Shown piece after piece: positions 51,235-60,092 of a stretch of DNA of 64,000 nt. This DNA comes from Microbacterium sp. oral taxon 186 str. F0373 (GTDB lineage Bacteria > Actinomycetota > Actinomycetes > Actinomycetales > Microbacteriaceae). The stretch spans positions 58,336-122,335 of the forward strand of contig NZ_KE150457.1 of assembly GCF_000411455.1 (NCBI RefSeq). Reading direction: 5' to 3'. Position numbers and translations under genes: made by a program. How positions within the stretch are numbered: the stretch's first letter is position 1; every line of letters starts with the position of its first letter. The notes under the pieces were generated by a model. That model did not search any database. It was not told the origin of the DNA and saw only the letters and a program-made list of their open reading frames with translations.

Positions 51235-53412
51235 TCAGACCGCGCTGAGCGCCTGGCGCAGCAGGTGCATGAGCGCCGACAGCTGCACGGAATCGCTCGA
51301 GGTGGGGTCGAGCTGGGCGCCGTCCAGGGCACGCTGGGCAAGACCCTGCTTGGAGTCGATGAGCTCCGCGATCTTCGTGTCGATCGTGTGTGCGGCGATG
51401 ATGCGCCACGCGGTGACGGGCTCGTCCTGGCCGATGCGGTGCACCCGATCGATGGCCTGCGTCTGCTCGGCGGCGGTCCACGAGAGCTCGGCGAGCACGA
51501 CGTTGGATGCCGCCTGCATGTTCAGTCCGACGCCGGCCGCCGTCAGCGAGCACACGGCGATCGCCACACCGGGGTCGGTGTTGAAGGCGTCGATCGCCTG
51601 CTGGCGGGCGGTGGTCGTCTGATCGCCGCGGATGGAGATCGTCCGAAGGCCGGATGCCGCGAAGTGCGCCTCTGCGGCATCCATGACGTCGATGTGCTTC
51701 GCGAAGAAGACCACCTTGCCGACCGAGCGCTGCAGCTGCACGGCATAGTCGGCGGCGAGATGGGCCTTGGCCTGACCGATCTTGCGGACCATCGTGAAGA
51801 CGTTGTCCGCGCCGGCGGCCGACGCCTTCGCGTCTTCGAGTTCACCGTGCGCGACGAGGCGGACGATGTCGTCGTCGACCTCGCCGATGAGCACCTTGTC
51901 GCCGCGCGCCTCGATGATGCGGCGGTACTTGGCCGCCAGGCGCGATCCGAGCTCACGCTCCGCTTCGCGGATGGAGCGTCCGAACTCGTCGTCGAGTTCC
52001 ACCGGCAGGTCGGCGACGAGCTTGTCGGGAAGATCGGCCGCGACGTCCTTCTTCTTTCGACGGACGATGCCCATCGAGATCACGGCGTCGCGCGCCTCGG
52101 GGTAGAACGCCTTGTCGGCCGGCGTGAATCCCGTCGCGTCGAGCTTCTCCATGAGCTCGGGCCCCGGCTTCTCGCCGTTGGTCCAGCCGAGGAAGCGCCA
52201 GATCGCGTCGAAGTCTTCGACGTCGTTGATCAGGGGCGTTCCGGTGAGCGCGAGCATCAGCGGGCTTCGCACCTGCTCGCGGATGCGCCCACCCAGCGCC
52301 AGCACGTTCTGGGAACGCTGCGACGTGAGGTTCTTGATGAAGTGGGCCTCGTCGACGACCATGCCCTTCACACCGAGTGAGCCGAGCCAGGACAGGTGCC
52401 GGTCGAGCACCTCGTAGTTGACGATGAAGACGTCGGCGAAGGCGTCGACGGTGTCGCCGTCGCCGTGGATGACGGTCGCGCGACGCTGCGGGGTCCAGCG
52501 CTCGACCTCGCGCGCCCAGTTCATCTTGACGACATTGGGAACGACCGCCAGAAGCGGGTACGCGTCGGCGACGGAGGCGGCGAGCACCGACTGTGCGGTC
52601 TTGCCCAGGCCCGGCTCGTCGGCCAGCAGGAAGGAGCGGTGACCCGCCCGGACCGCCTCGAGGAACCGCGACTGGTGCGGCATGATCTCGAGCCCCTTGG
52701 GCGAGAGCCGGTCGAACTCGGGCACGGGGGGAAGCTCCATCGACGCGCTCGCGCCTCCGGCGCCCGTCTCGAACGCCTTGTACAGCGGCCCCATCAGCTC
52801 CCAGCCGTCGAGGCGGCGGCGCGCGGTGGATGCCGGTGCGCGCAGTGCCACGTCGGGAGCCAGGAACGGGTTCGCCTCACGGCGCGCCTCGATCTGCGGC
52901 GGCACGACCTGGCGCTCGGCGAGCGCCGCGGGCACGACGGGAGTCTGTCCCCAGCCCTGAGCGGCGGGCGCGGCATCGGTGATGATGAGCTCGTCATCGG
53001 GCAGCTCCGCCCCCGACTCGAGGAGCCAGTCGCGGCGCATGCGCTTGGCGACCGGCGAGGTGGCCTGGTCGACCTCGAGCAGCTGGATCAGCGAGGTGTC
53101 GCGAGCCGCGGTCTTGGCGAGGATCGTCGCGACGCCGTCGAGGCGCTTGAGCAGCTCGGCACGCGCAGCGGTGGGCACGGTCTCGTCGGCCTTGACGCGC
53201 GCGCGCTCCTCGCGGACGAGGAAGGCGATGACCTGGAACTTGACACGGTTGGTCGGGCCGAGCTTGCCCTTCTGGGCCTTCGCCTCGACCTCGCGCACTT
53301 TGCGGGCGAGGATCGGGATCAGCGGGGCGTCGTCGTCGCGCCGTGCGGACGAGCCGCGATGGGACGAGCCGCGTCGGCGTGACGCGGTGGCAGTGGATGC
53401 CGTGGTCGGCAT
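51235..53412 (-). CDS. SNF2-family DEAD/DEAH helicase (SMARCAL1-like)
   Basis: A 725-residue ATPase. An N-terminal about 240-residue region has no recognisable domain. The SNF2 motor follows: Walker A DEPGLGKT at 265-272, DEAH at 354-357 and LALTGTPLIND, then the C-terminal lobe with GVGLNMQAASNVVLAELSWT and QAIDRVHRIGQDEPVTAWRI. GGAGGAGC precedes the ATG at 53412. It has the style of stand-alone bacterial HARP/SMARCAL1-like annealing helicases, suggesting repair or fork remodelling; this is a family-based guess. It is isolated from pfkA by 112 bases. Confidence 0.92.
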   Translation of the reverse strand: MPTTASTATASRRRGSSHRGSSARRDDDAPLIPILARKVREVEAKAQKGKLGPTNRVKFQVIAFLVREERARVKADETVPTAARAELLKRLDGVATILAKTAARDTSLIQLLEVDQATSPVAKRMRRDWLLESGAELPDDELIITDAAPAAQGWGQTPVVPAALAERQVVPPQIEARREANPFLAPDVALRAPASTARRRLDGWELMGPLYKAFETGAGGASASMELPPVPEFDRLSPKGLEIMPHQSRFLEAVRAGHRSFLLADEPGLGKTAQSVLAASVADAYPLLAVVPNVVKMNWAREVERWTPQRRATVIHGDGDTVDAFADVFIVNYEVLDRHLSWLGSLGVKGMVVDEAHFIKNLTSQRSQNVLALGGRIREQVRSPLMLALTGTPLINDVEDFDAIWRFLGWTNGEKPGPELMEKLDATGFTPADKAFYPEARDAVISMGIVRRKKKDVAADLPDKLVADLPVELDDEFGRSIREAERELGSRLAAKYRRIIEARGDKVLIGEVDDDIVRLVAHGELEDAKASAAGADNVFTMVRKIGQAKAHLAADYAVQLQRSVGKVVFFAKHIDVMDAAEAHFAASGLRTISIRGDQTTTARQQAIDAFNTDPGVAIAVCSLTAAGVGLNMQAASNVVLAELSWTAAEQTQAIDRVHRIGQDEPVTAWRIIAAHTIDTKIAELIDSKQGLAQRALDGAQLDPTSSDSVQLSALMHLLRQALSAV

Positions 53413-53600
53413 GCTCCTCCTGAGCGTGAAGCGCCGGAAGACCGGCGTGGGTCCGGTCGGATGACCGGTCAGTCGTTCCGCAGCGGTCGCCGCGGGGTGG
53501 CGCGAGGTGCGGATCCTTCGGCTGCGGGTACTCGCTTCTGCGAGCTGCGGCGACGAACGGCGCGGACCTCCCGCTCAGTCTAGCGCGCCCTCCCCCACTG

Positions 53601-53684
53601 CCGCGAGCCGCCACATTTCGGACGAGCCGCCACGATTCGGACGCACGAATGGTGGCGGCTCGCGAAGAACGTGGCGGCTCGCGG
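53601..53684. repeat. Inverted repeat with 40-bp arms built on CGAGCCGCCAC
   Basis: Arms 53601-53640 and 53645-53684 form an imperfect inverted repeat with a 4-base loop. Each arm holds two copies of CGAGCCGCCAC at a 19-base period. It lies in the 286-base gap upstream of the SNF2 gene and 15 bases past the copA stop, so it could end the copA transcript. The doubled-motif design suggests a dispersed REP-like element rather than an ordinary terminator. The rest of the gap shows no gene. Confidence 0.75.
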
Positions 53685-53698
53685 GAATGACGAGCGGG

Positions 53699-55999
53699 TC
53701 AGCGGCGCAGCCGCAGACTGTTGAGGACGACGAAGACGCTCGAGAAGGCCATGGCCGCGCCGGCGATCATCGGATTGAGCACGCCGAGCGCTGCCAACGG
53801 CAGGGCGGCGACGTTGTACGCGAAGGCCCAGAACAGGTTGCCGCGGATGATGCGCATGGTGCGCCGGCTGAGGCTGATCGCGGTGAGCACCGGCGACAAG
53901 CCGCTGCCGGTGACCGCGATGTCGCTCGCATGCATCGCGGCATCCGTCCCCGACCCCATCGCGATGCCGAGATCGGCGGTCGCCAGCGCGGCCGCGTCGT
54001 TGACACCGTCGCCCACCATGGCGACCCGGTGTCCGGCGGCACGCAGCCGCTCGACCTCGGCGACCTTGCCTTCCGGGAGCACGCCGGCGATGACCTCCTG
54101 GATGCCGACGGCGCCCGCGACCGCCCGCGCGGCGCCCGCGTTGTCACCGGTCAACAGCACGACCTCGAGGCCCATCTCCCGCAGCGCCGTGACCGTCTGA
54201 GCGCTGTCGTGACGAACGGTGTCGGCGACGGCGATGACAGCGTTGATACGGCCGTCCCACCCGGCGACGATCGCGGTCGCACCGCCTCGCTGAGCGAGAT
54301 CGACGGCGTCCTCCACCGCAGCGGCCCGCTCCGGGTCGGACGCGGCGGCCTGATCGAGGGCGAACGCCGGTCGACCCGCGAACACGCGGTGACCGTCGAC
54401 GACACCGGTCACGCCGAGCCCGGCACGCCCGGCGAAGTCGCTGACCTCCCGAGGGTGCTCGGCGAGCGCTGCGACGGCGCGCGCGACGGGATGCTCGGAC
54501 GCCCCCTCCAGCGAGCCGACAAGAAGTCGCACCATGGTGATGTCGGCTCCGCCGATCGGCGTGACGGCGTCGACCGTCATCGCCCCCTCGGTGACGGTAC
54601 CGGTCTTGTCGAGGATCACGGTGTCGATCCTGTCGGCGGCTTCGAGCGCTTCGGGGCCTGTGATCAAGACGCCCAGTTGTGCACCGCGTCCGGTGCCGAC
54701 GAGGATCGCGATGGGCGTCGCCAGCCCGAGGGCGCACGGGCAGGCGATGATGAGCACCGCGACGGCGGCAGTGAAGCCCGAGGCGAGCGCTTCGCCGGTG
54801 AATCCTCCCACCAGCAGCCACACGAGCAGCGTGAGGAGGGAGAGGCCGATGACCACGGGAACGAAGATCCCCGAGATGCGATCGGCCAGGCGCTGGACGC
54901 GACTCTTTCCGGCTTGCGCGTCTTCGATGAGCCGAGCCATCCGGGCAAGGCGGGTGTCGTCACCGACCGAGGTCGCCTCCACGACGAGGCGGCCATCGGC
55001 GGCGATCGTTCCGCCGGTCACGGCGGATCCGGCCTCCACGTCGATGGGCACGGACTCCCCCGTGATCATGCTCTCGTCGATCGACGCCTGTCCGCTGCGG
55101 ACGACGCCGTCGGTCGCGACCTTCTCCCCCGGGCGCACGACGAAGGCGTCCCCGACGCGGAGCATCTCGATCGGCACGCGGCGTCCGTCCTCGAGCTCGA
55201 CGTCCCGAGCGGACAGTTCCATGAGCGCCCGCACGGCTGCGCCGGCGGTGCGCTTCGAACGCTGCTCGATCACACGCCCGAGCAGGAGGAACACCGTCAC
55301 CACCGCGGCGACCTCGAAGTACACCAACGAGGAGGGGTCGTGGACAGGAGCGAACATGCCTCCCTCGTGGCGCATGTCGAGCCGTCCGGCGGTTCCGAAC
55401 AACAGCGCCCAGACGCTCCACAGCGTCGCCGCTCCCGTGCCGAGTGTGATCAGCGTGTCCATCGTCATCGCGCCGTGGCGTGCATTCGCGATCGTCGCGC
55501 GGTGGAAAGGCCATCCACCCCACACCACGACCGGCACCGCCAGCACGAACGAGACCCACTGCCAGCCCGGGAACTGCCACGCGGGAATCATGCCCAGCAC
55601 GACGACCGGAACGGCGAGCGCCGTACTCACCCACAGTCGGGTCATTAGCGGAGTCGCGCCCGGCCGGTCCTCCACATCATGGACATGACCCCCCTGCGAG
55701 GCGTGCTCGTCGTGCGCTCCCGCCGCCGAGGCGTGCGCCCCTTCGTGTGCGTGCCCGCCGCGCTCGCGCACGCGGGCGTCATACCCCGCCTCGCGCACCG
55801 CGGCGATGAGAGCCGCGGCGTCGAGGCCACTCGGGTAGTGCACCCGCGCGGACTCGGTCGCGAGATTCACGGATGCCGAGACGCCGTCGATCCGCTCCAG
55901 CCGCTTCTCGACGCGCGCGACGCAGCTCGCGCAGGTCATGCCCTCGATCTCCAGCACCGCCTCTGCCTGCGGCTCGGCGTCCGACGTGGTCGTCTCCAT
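53699..55999 (-). CDS. copA: Copper-translocating P1B-type ATPase
   Basis: A 766-residue Cu(+) exporter. One heavy-metal domain (GMTCASC at 20-26) is followed by a His-rich stretch at about 82-107 (HAHEGAHASAAGAHDEHAS). Next come the transmembrane helices, TGES at 313-316, the copper-binding CPC at 420-422, the phosphorylated DKTGT at 464-468, SEHPVARAV (HP motif) and VGDGVNDAAAL. All catalytic motifs are intact. An AAGGAG site precedes the ATG. It lies 17 bases after copZ in one operon controlled by a CsoR-like box. The His-rich linker may bind extra copper. Confidence 0.96.
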   Translation of the reverse strand: METTTSDAEPQAEAVLEIEGMTCASCVARVEKRLERIDGVSASVNLATESARVHYPSGLDAAALIAAVREAGYDARVRERGGHAHEGAHASAAGAHDEHASQGGHVHDVEDRPGATPLMTRLWVSTALAVPVVVLGMIPAWQFPGWQWVSFVLAVPVVVWGGWPFHRATIANARHGAMTMDTLITLGTGAATLWSVWALLFGTAGRLDMRHEGGMFAPVHDPSSLVYFEVAAVVTVFLLLGRVIEQRSKRTAGAAVRALMELSARDVELEDGRRVPIEMLRVGDAFVVRPGEKVATDGVVRSGQASIDESMITGESVPIDVEAGSAVTGGTIAADGRLVVEATSVGDDTRLARMARLIEDAQAGKSRVQRLADRISGIFVPVVIGLSLLTLLVWLLVGGFTGEALASGFTAAVAVLIIACPCALGLATPIAILVGTGRGAQLGVLITGPEALEAADRIDTVILDKTGTVTEGAMTVDAVTPIGGADITMVRLLVGSLEGASEHPVARAVAALAEHPREVSDFAGRAGLGVTGVVDGHRVFAGRPAFALDQAAASDPERAAAVEDAVDLAQRGGATAIVAGWDGRINAVIAVADTVRHDSAQTVTALREMGLEVVLLTGDNAGAARAVAGAVGIQEVIAGVLPEGKVAEVERLRAAGHRVAMVGDGVNDAAALATADLGIAMGSGTDAAMHASDIAVTGSGLSPVLTAISLSRRTMRIIRGNLFWAFAYNVAALPLAALGVLNPMIAGAAMAFSSVFVVLNSLRLRR

Positions 56000-56016
56000 G
56001 ATCTCCTTCCCCTGCG

Positions 56017-56226
56017 TCAGCGTGCGACGACCGCGTAACCGGCCTCGTCGACGGCGGCGGCGATCTCGTCATCCGGCGCGGCGCCCTCGACGGTGACGGT
56101 GAGCGTGCCCTCGGTGACGTCGACGGCGACATCGGTCACGCCGTCGACCTTCCGGACCTCACGGGTGACCGCCCCTGCGCAGTGAGCGCAGGTCATCCCC
56201 TCGACGGCGTAGGTGTGCGTGGACAT
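56017..56226 (-). CDS. copZ: Copper chaperone CopZ
   Basis: A 69-residue single heavy-metal-associated domain. The copper-binding motif GMTCAHC is at about residues 10-16, followed by the usual ferredoxin-like fold (VTREVRKVDGVTDVAVDVTE). It hands copper to CopA, its downstream partner. The ATG at 56226 has a GAAAGGAG ribosome site. It is the first gene of the copZ-copA operon and lies 57 bases from the CsoR-like box. Confidence 0.96.
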   Translation of the reverse strand: MSTHTYAVEGMTCAHCAGAVTREVRKVDGVTDVAVDVTEGTLTVTVEGAAPDDEIAAAVDEAGYAVVAR

Positions 56227-56282
56227 GGTGAACTCCTTTCGCCGACGGGGCGGATCCGCGTCGACTGTCGATGACAACCATG

Positions 56283-56299
56283 ATACCCCCCTGGGGTAT
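56283..56299. promoter_or_regulatory. CsoR-type copper operator
   Basis: ATACCCCCCTGGGGTAT, with ATACCCC/GGGGTAT arms, matches the G/C-tract-with-TA pattern of CsoR boxes. It lies 57 bases upstream of copZ in the divergent spacer with deoC (start 31 bases away). Copper release of CsoR would derepress copZA. csoR itself is not in the window. Confidence 0.85.
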
Positions 56300-56329
56300 T
56301 CCCGCACCGTGCTGGCGTAGGCTGGGGAC

Positions 56330-57046
56330 ATGTCCAGCATCACCGAACGCGACCTTGCCGCGACGATCGATCACGCCATCCTGAAGCCCGAGCTGACGCG
56401 CGCCGATGTCGACGCCGAACTCGACATCGCCGCCGAATGGCGCGTGTTCAGCGTGTGCGTCCGCCCGAGCGACATCGCGCACGCCGTCGAGCGTCTGGCG
56501 GGCACCGGCGTCAACGTCGGCACCGTCATCGGCTTTCCGCACGGCACCACCTCCAGCGCCGCGAAGGTCGCCGAGGTCCGCCAGGCCCTCGCCGACGGCG
56601 CGGTCGAGTTCGACATGGTGATCAACATCGGCGCCCTGCGCTCGGGCTTCGACGACGCCGTCGTCGCCGACATCCAGGCGGTGGTCGCGGCCGCAGCCGG
56701 CAAGGTGACGAAGGTCATCCTCGAGACCTCGCTCCTGGACGACGAGCAGATCGCCCGCGGCAGTCGGCTGACCGAGGCCGGGGGCGCCGACTTCGTCAAG
56801 ACCTCCACGGGCTTCGCCGGTGGCGGGGCGACCGTCCCCCATGTCGAGCTCATGCGCGCCAGCGTCGGCCCGCGCGTGCAGGTGAAGGCCTCCGGAGGGG
56901 TGCGCAGCTACGCCGATGCCCTCGCGATGCTCGCCGCCGGGGCAACCCGACTCGGCACCAGCGGCAGCGCCGTCATCCTCGGCGAGGCTCGCCGCGTGGA
57001 TGCCGGAGAGCAGGCATCGGGCGCCGTCGACACCTCGTCGTACTGA
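56330..57046 (+). CDS. deoC: Deoxyribose-phosphate aldolase
   Basis: DeoC splits 2-deoxyribose 5-phosphate into acetaldehyde and glyceraldehyde 3-phosphate in deoxynucleoside breakdown. The 238-residue TIM barrel has Asp95 in FDMVINIGAL, the Schiff-base Lys157 in GGADFVKTSTGF and the proton-relay Lys186 in VQVKASGGVR. Length and motifs are standard. It is divergent from copZ and convergent with ribF, 22 bases apart. In some actinobacteria deoC lies next to copper-export genes; here the shared spacer carries the CsoR box, so some copper effect on deoC is possible. Confidence 0.97.
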   Translation: MSSITERDLAATIDHAILKPELTRADVDAELDIAAEWRVFSVCVRPSDIAHAVERLAGTGVNVGTVIGFPHGTTSSAAKVAEVRQALADGAVEFDMVINIGALRSGFDDAVVADIQAVVAAAAGKVTKVILETSLLDDEQIARGSRLTEAGGADFVKTSTGFAGGGATVPHVELMRASVGPRVQVKASGGVRSYADALAMLAAGATRLGTSGSAVILGEARRVDAGEQASGAVDTSSY

Positions 57047-57067
57047 TCCCGATCGGGTGCGCGCGGC

Positions 57068-58015
57068 TCAGCCGAGCGCGGTGCGCACCCGGGTGACGTC
57101 GTCGTCCATCTGGGCGATGAGCGCCTCGATCCCCTCGAAGGCGACCATGCCGCGGATGCGGTTCGTGAACCGGATCTGCACGCGATGCCCGTAGAGGTCG
57201 AGCCCCGTCTCATCCAGCACGTACGCCTCGACCTGGCGCGTCGGAACATCGTCGAACGTCGGATTGGTCCCCACCGAGATCGCCGCCGGGTACCGGGTCG
57301 TCACCGTCGCACCGTCGGTGCCGAGGTCGACGAGCCAACCGGCATACACGCCATCGGCCGGGATGAAACCCTGCGCCTCGGGTGACAGGTTCGCGGTCGG
57401 GTAGCCGAGCTCGCGGCCGCGCTTGAGGCCGTGCACGACCTCGCCCTGCACCGCGTGCGGACGTCCCAGCAGGCGCGCGGCGCCCTCGACGTCGCCCGCC
57501 GCGAGCAGATCCCGCACCCACGTGGACGACACGCGGCGGCCTCCGCCCTGCACGTCCCCGACGACATCGACGTGGAAGCCGTACTCCGCCCCCAGACGCA
57601 CCAGGGTGTCGGGATCACCCGCTCCCCCGTTGCCGAAGCGGAAGTCGTCGCCGACCATCACGTTGACCACTCCCAGGCCGACGAGCACGTGCTCGACGAA
57701 GGCACGGGGATCGAGAGAGGCCAGCGCCTCATCGAAGCGGAGCACGAGGGTGGCGTCGACCCCGGCGGCGGCGAGCAGGTCGAGCTTCTGCGGGAGGCTG
57801 CACACGGGCTGCGGGCACAGTTCGGGGCGCAGCAGGCTCAAGGGGTTGCGATCGAACGTGACGGCCACCACCCGTGCCCCGGCATCCTCCGCGGCGACAC
57901 GCGCACGGTCGATCACCGCACGATGTCCGGAGTGCACGCCGTCGAACTTGCCGATCGCAACGACGCTGGGGCCGAACCCGGCCGGCACCTCCGCGGGGTC
58001 GTGAAAGACGATCAC
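57068..58015 (-). CDS. ribF: Bifunctional riboflavin kinase/FAD synthetase
   Basis: RibF makes FMN and then FAD from riboflavin. The 315-residue protein has the FAD-synthetase nucleotidyl-transferase motif GKFDGVHSGH at 22-31, SSTWVRDLLAAGDVEGAARL, and the C-terminal flavokinase with GRELGYPTANLS and GVYAGWLVDLG. Its ATG overlaps the preceding membrane-protein gene by 4 bases, so it is the last gene of a truB-membrane-membrane-ribF run. The truB-ribF association downstream of infB/rbfA is common in bacteria. Confidence 0.96.
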   Translation of the reverse strand: MIVFHDPAEVPAGFGPSVVAIGKFDGVHSGHRAVIDRARVAAEDAGARVVAVTFDRNPLSLLRPELCPQPVCSLPQKLDLLAAAGVDATLVLRFDEALASLDPRAFVEHVLVGLGVVNVMVGDDFRFGNGGAGDPDTLVRLGAEYGFHVDVVGDVQGGGRRVSSTWVRDLLAAGDVEGAARLLGRPHAVQGEVVHGLKRGRELGYPTANLSPEAQGFIPADGVYAGWLVDLGTDGATVTTRYPAAISVGTNPTFDDVPTRQVEAYVLDETGLDLYGHRVQIRFTNRIRGMVAFEGIEALIAQMDDDVTRVRTALG

Positions 58016-58518
58016 CAGCTGGAGCTCCCCTCGGTGCGCACGGCGCCCAGGCCCTCGCCATCGGACGCGGCTGCCGCGGCATCCGCCTCTTCCGCGCGCT
58101 CACGGCCTCCGCTGCGCAGCCACCACAGGCCGACGAACGGCAGCACGAGCGGCACCCAGAAGTAGCCGAAGCCATAGCCCGACCAGACGGTCGCGTCGTG
58201 GAGGAAGAGCTCGGGATGCGTGAGGCTGAGTGTTCCGACGATGAGCACGCCTGCCAGCTCGAAGCAGATCGCCACCCAGGCCACGAGGTACCACCGGCGG
58301 CTGTCCGACTTGACGAGGGCCACGGTAGCGAGCACGTAGACGACCGCCGCGAGCGCAGAGAGCGTGTACGCGAGCGGCGCGGCGGCGAAGTCCTGCACGA
58401 TCTGAACGAACGAGCGTCCGGTCGCCGCCAGCGCCATGACCGCGTAGACGACGACGAGCACGCGCCCGATTCCCGTCATCCGGGTCGGGGCGGCGGCGTC
58501 GGTGTGTGGCGCAGTCAT
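58012..58518 (-). CDS. Small integral membrane protein
   Basis: A 168-residue protein with four hydrophobic segments (about 17-35, 48-70, 77-98 and 115-134), plus a hydrophilic acidic C-terminus (GRERAEEADAAAAASDGEGL). Conserved in Microbacteriaceae next to ribF as a predicted membrane protein; no function known. The stop overlaps the ribF start by 4 bases. RSFVQIVQDFAAAPLAYTLS in the first loop is the most distinctive stretch. Confidence 0.75.
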   Translation of the reverse strand: MTAPHTDAAAPTRMTGIGRVLVVVYAVMALAATGRSFVQIVQDFAAAPLAYTLSALAAVVYVLATVALVKSDSRRWYLVAWVAICFELAGVLIVGTLSLTHPELFLHDATVWSGYGFGYFWVPLVLPFVGLWWLRSGGRERAEEADAAAAASDGEGLGAVRTEGSSSW

Positions 58519-58561
58519 GACCTGTCAATGATAGGCGCCCACCTCCGCCGCAGCGGCGGCC

Positions 58562-58930
58562 TCACATGCCCGCGGTGGTCCAGATGACCTGCATGCGCCA
58601 CACCATGACCGCGACCGACAGCGCAGCGATGCCCATGATCACCGTGCTCCAGCGGCTGCGTTCGATGAGCGCCCAGATGACGGATGCCGGGGGGATGAGC
58701 ACCGCCGAGACGAGGTAGACCCAGAACTCCAGTGCGCTGCCGGCCGGCGGGTTGCCGACGAGGGGGGCGACGATCGCGACGACCACCTGGGCGAGCAGGA
58801 GCAGCAGGATCAGCGCCATCGCGCCGACCGTGAGATCGCTCGGTCGACGGCCGGCGAGTCCGAGGATGATCGCGACGAGTCCCGCCACGACGGCGACGGC
58901 GACTTGCACGATGGCGAACCACTCGATCAT
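58562..58930 (-). CDS. Small integral membrane protein
   Basis: A 122-residue protein with three to four hydrophobic segments (IEWFAIVQVAVAVVAGLVAI at the N-terminus, then about 38-57, 67-89 and 95-112) and no soluble domain. The ATG at 58930 overlaps the truB stop by 4 bases. I do not recognise a named family. The coupling to truB and position before the second membrane gene and ribF suggest a conserved operon of the group. Confidence 0.75.
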   Translation of the reverse strand: MIEWFAIVQVAVAVVAGLVAIILGLAGRRPSDLTVGAMALILLLLLAQVVVAIVAPLVGNPPAGSALEFWVYLVSAVLIPPASVIWALIERSRWSTVIMGIAALSVAVMVWRMQVIWTTAGM

Positions 58931-59841
58931 GCGTCCTCCGCCATGTTCATCGCGCTCTTGATGTCGGCACCGCGTCGCTCGACGATCCCGACGAGCCGGC
59001 CGTCGGGATCGATCGCCGCCGGCGTCGGTGACATCGCCCCCTCCAGCCGCGGTGCCGCGCCGACCAGACGTTTGCCGTGACGGAGGTCGCGCGCTTCGTC
59101 CGCAGTGACGGGGAGGGCACCGAGCACGGATGCCGCGACCTGCGCCGGCGACAGCAGCGGCGCGTCCGCAGCGATCTCGGAGACGGCGTCGCTCACCTCG
59201 AACGCGCCGATGCGCGTGCGCCGCAGCGCCGTCAGGTGGCCGCCGACTCCCAGAGCGGCGCCGAGATCGCGCGCCAGGGCGCGGATGTACGTGCCGCTGG
59301 AGCAATCGACGACGACGTCGAGTTCGATGCGCCCTTCGGCGGTGTCGCGGCGGCGGACGACGTCGAAGCGATCGACCGTCACCCGGCGGGCTGCCAGCTC
59401 GACGCTCTCTCCCGCTCGGGCGAGGTCGTAGGCGCGTCTGCCGGCGACCTTGATCGCCGACACGGTGCTCGGAACCTGATCGATCTCGCCCGTGAGCGCC
59501 GCGATGCCGGCGGCGATGCGCTCGTCGGTCACGGCCGCGAGGGCCTCGGCATCCGCCCACGCGGTCTCGATGCCGTCCGCGTCGTCGGAGTCGGTCGCAA
59601 CGCCCAGCAGCACGGTGGCCTCGTATGTCTTGCCGAGCCCGACGATGAAGGTGAGCAGGCGGGTCGCCGGTCCGACCCCCAGGATGAGTAGCCCGGTGGC
59701 CATCGGGTCGAGTGTGCCGGCGTGTCCGATCTTGCGGGTGTTCAGGGCGCGGCGCGCCCGTGCGACCACATCGTGGCTCGTGATCGCCTGCGGCTTGTCC
59801 ACGAGGAGGACGCCGTTGGGGGCAAGCAGAGAAGCGGGCAT
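58927..59841 (-). CDS. truB: tRNA pseudouridine(55) synthase
   Basis: TruB makes pseudouridine 55 in the T-loop of tRNA. The 304-residue protein has the catalytic Asp45 in KIGHAGTLDPMATG, LGKTYEATVLLG, QVPSTVSAIKVAGRRAYDLA and SSGTYIRALARDLG. The C-terminal PUA-like part is partly divergent, as in other actinobacteria. It heads the truB-membrane-membrane-ribF run. The 251-base spacer to divergent mutY holds no gene, only GC-rich sequence with presumed promoters. Confidence 0.97.
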   Translation of the reverse strand: MPASLLAPNGVLLVDKPQAITSHDVVARARRALNTRKIGHAGTLDPMATGLLILGVGPATRLLTFIVGLGKTYEATVLLGVATDSDDADGIETAWADAEALAAVTDERIAAGIAALTGEIDQVPSTVSAIKVAGRRAYDLARAGESVELAARRVTVDRFDVVRRRDTAEGRIELDVVVDCSSGTYIRALARDLGAALGVGGHLTALRRTRIGAFEVSDAVSEIAADAPLLSPAQVAASVLGALPVTADEARDLRHGKRLVGAAPRLEGAMSPTPAAIDPDGRLVGIVERRGADIKSAMNMAEDA

Positions 59842-60092
59842 TGCTCCAGCCTAGGCGCGGCGCCACGTCTCGCCGTGTCCCCGCGCACCGCAGCGCCCCG
59901 CGTCACAGTGTGGCCCCGCGCCACGCTGCGGCCCGGTCTGCCTCGCCTCTTCTCCCCTGCCGTCCGACCGGTTCCGTCTTCAGTCCGCGCTGCCGCGGCA
60001 GAAGGCGGATCGTCGAGAACTCGCAGGCGCGCGGATGCCGCGATCGTGCGGAGACTGAATACGCAACGCGTCGGCGACCGTAGGCTGGTGCG

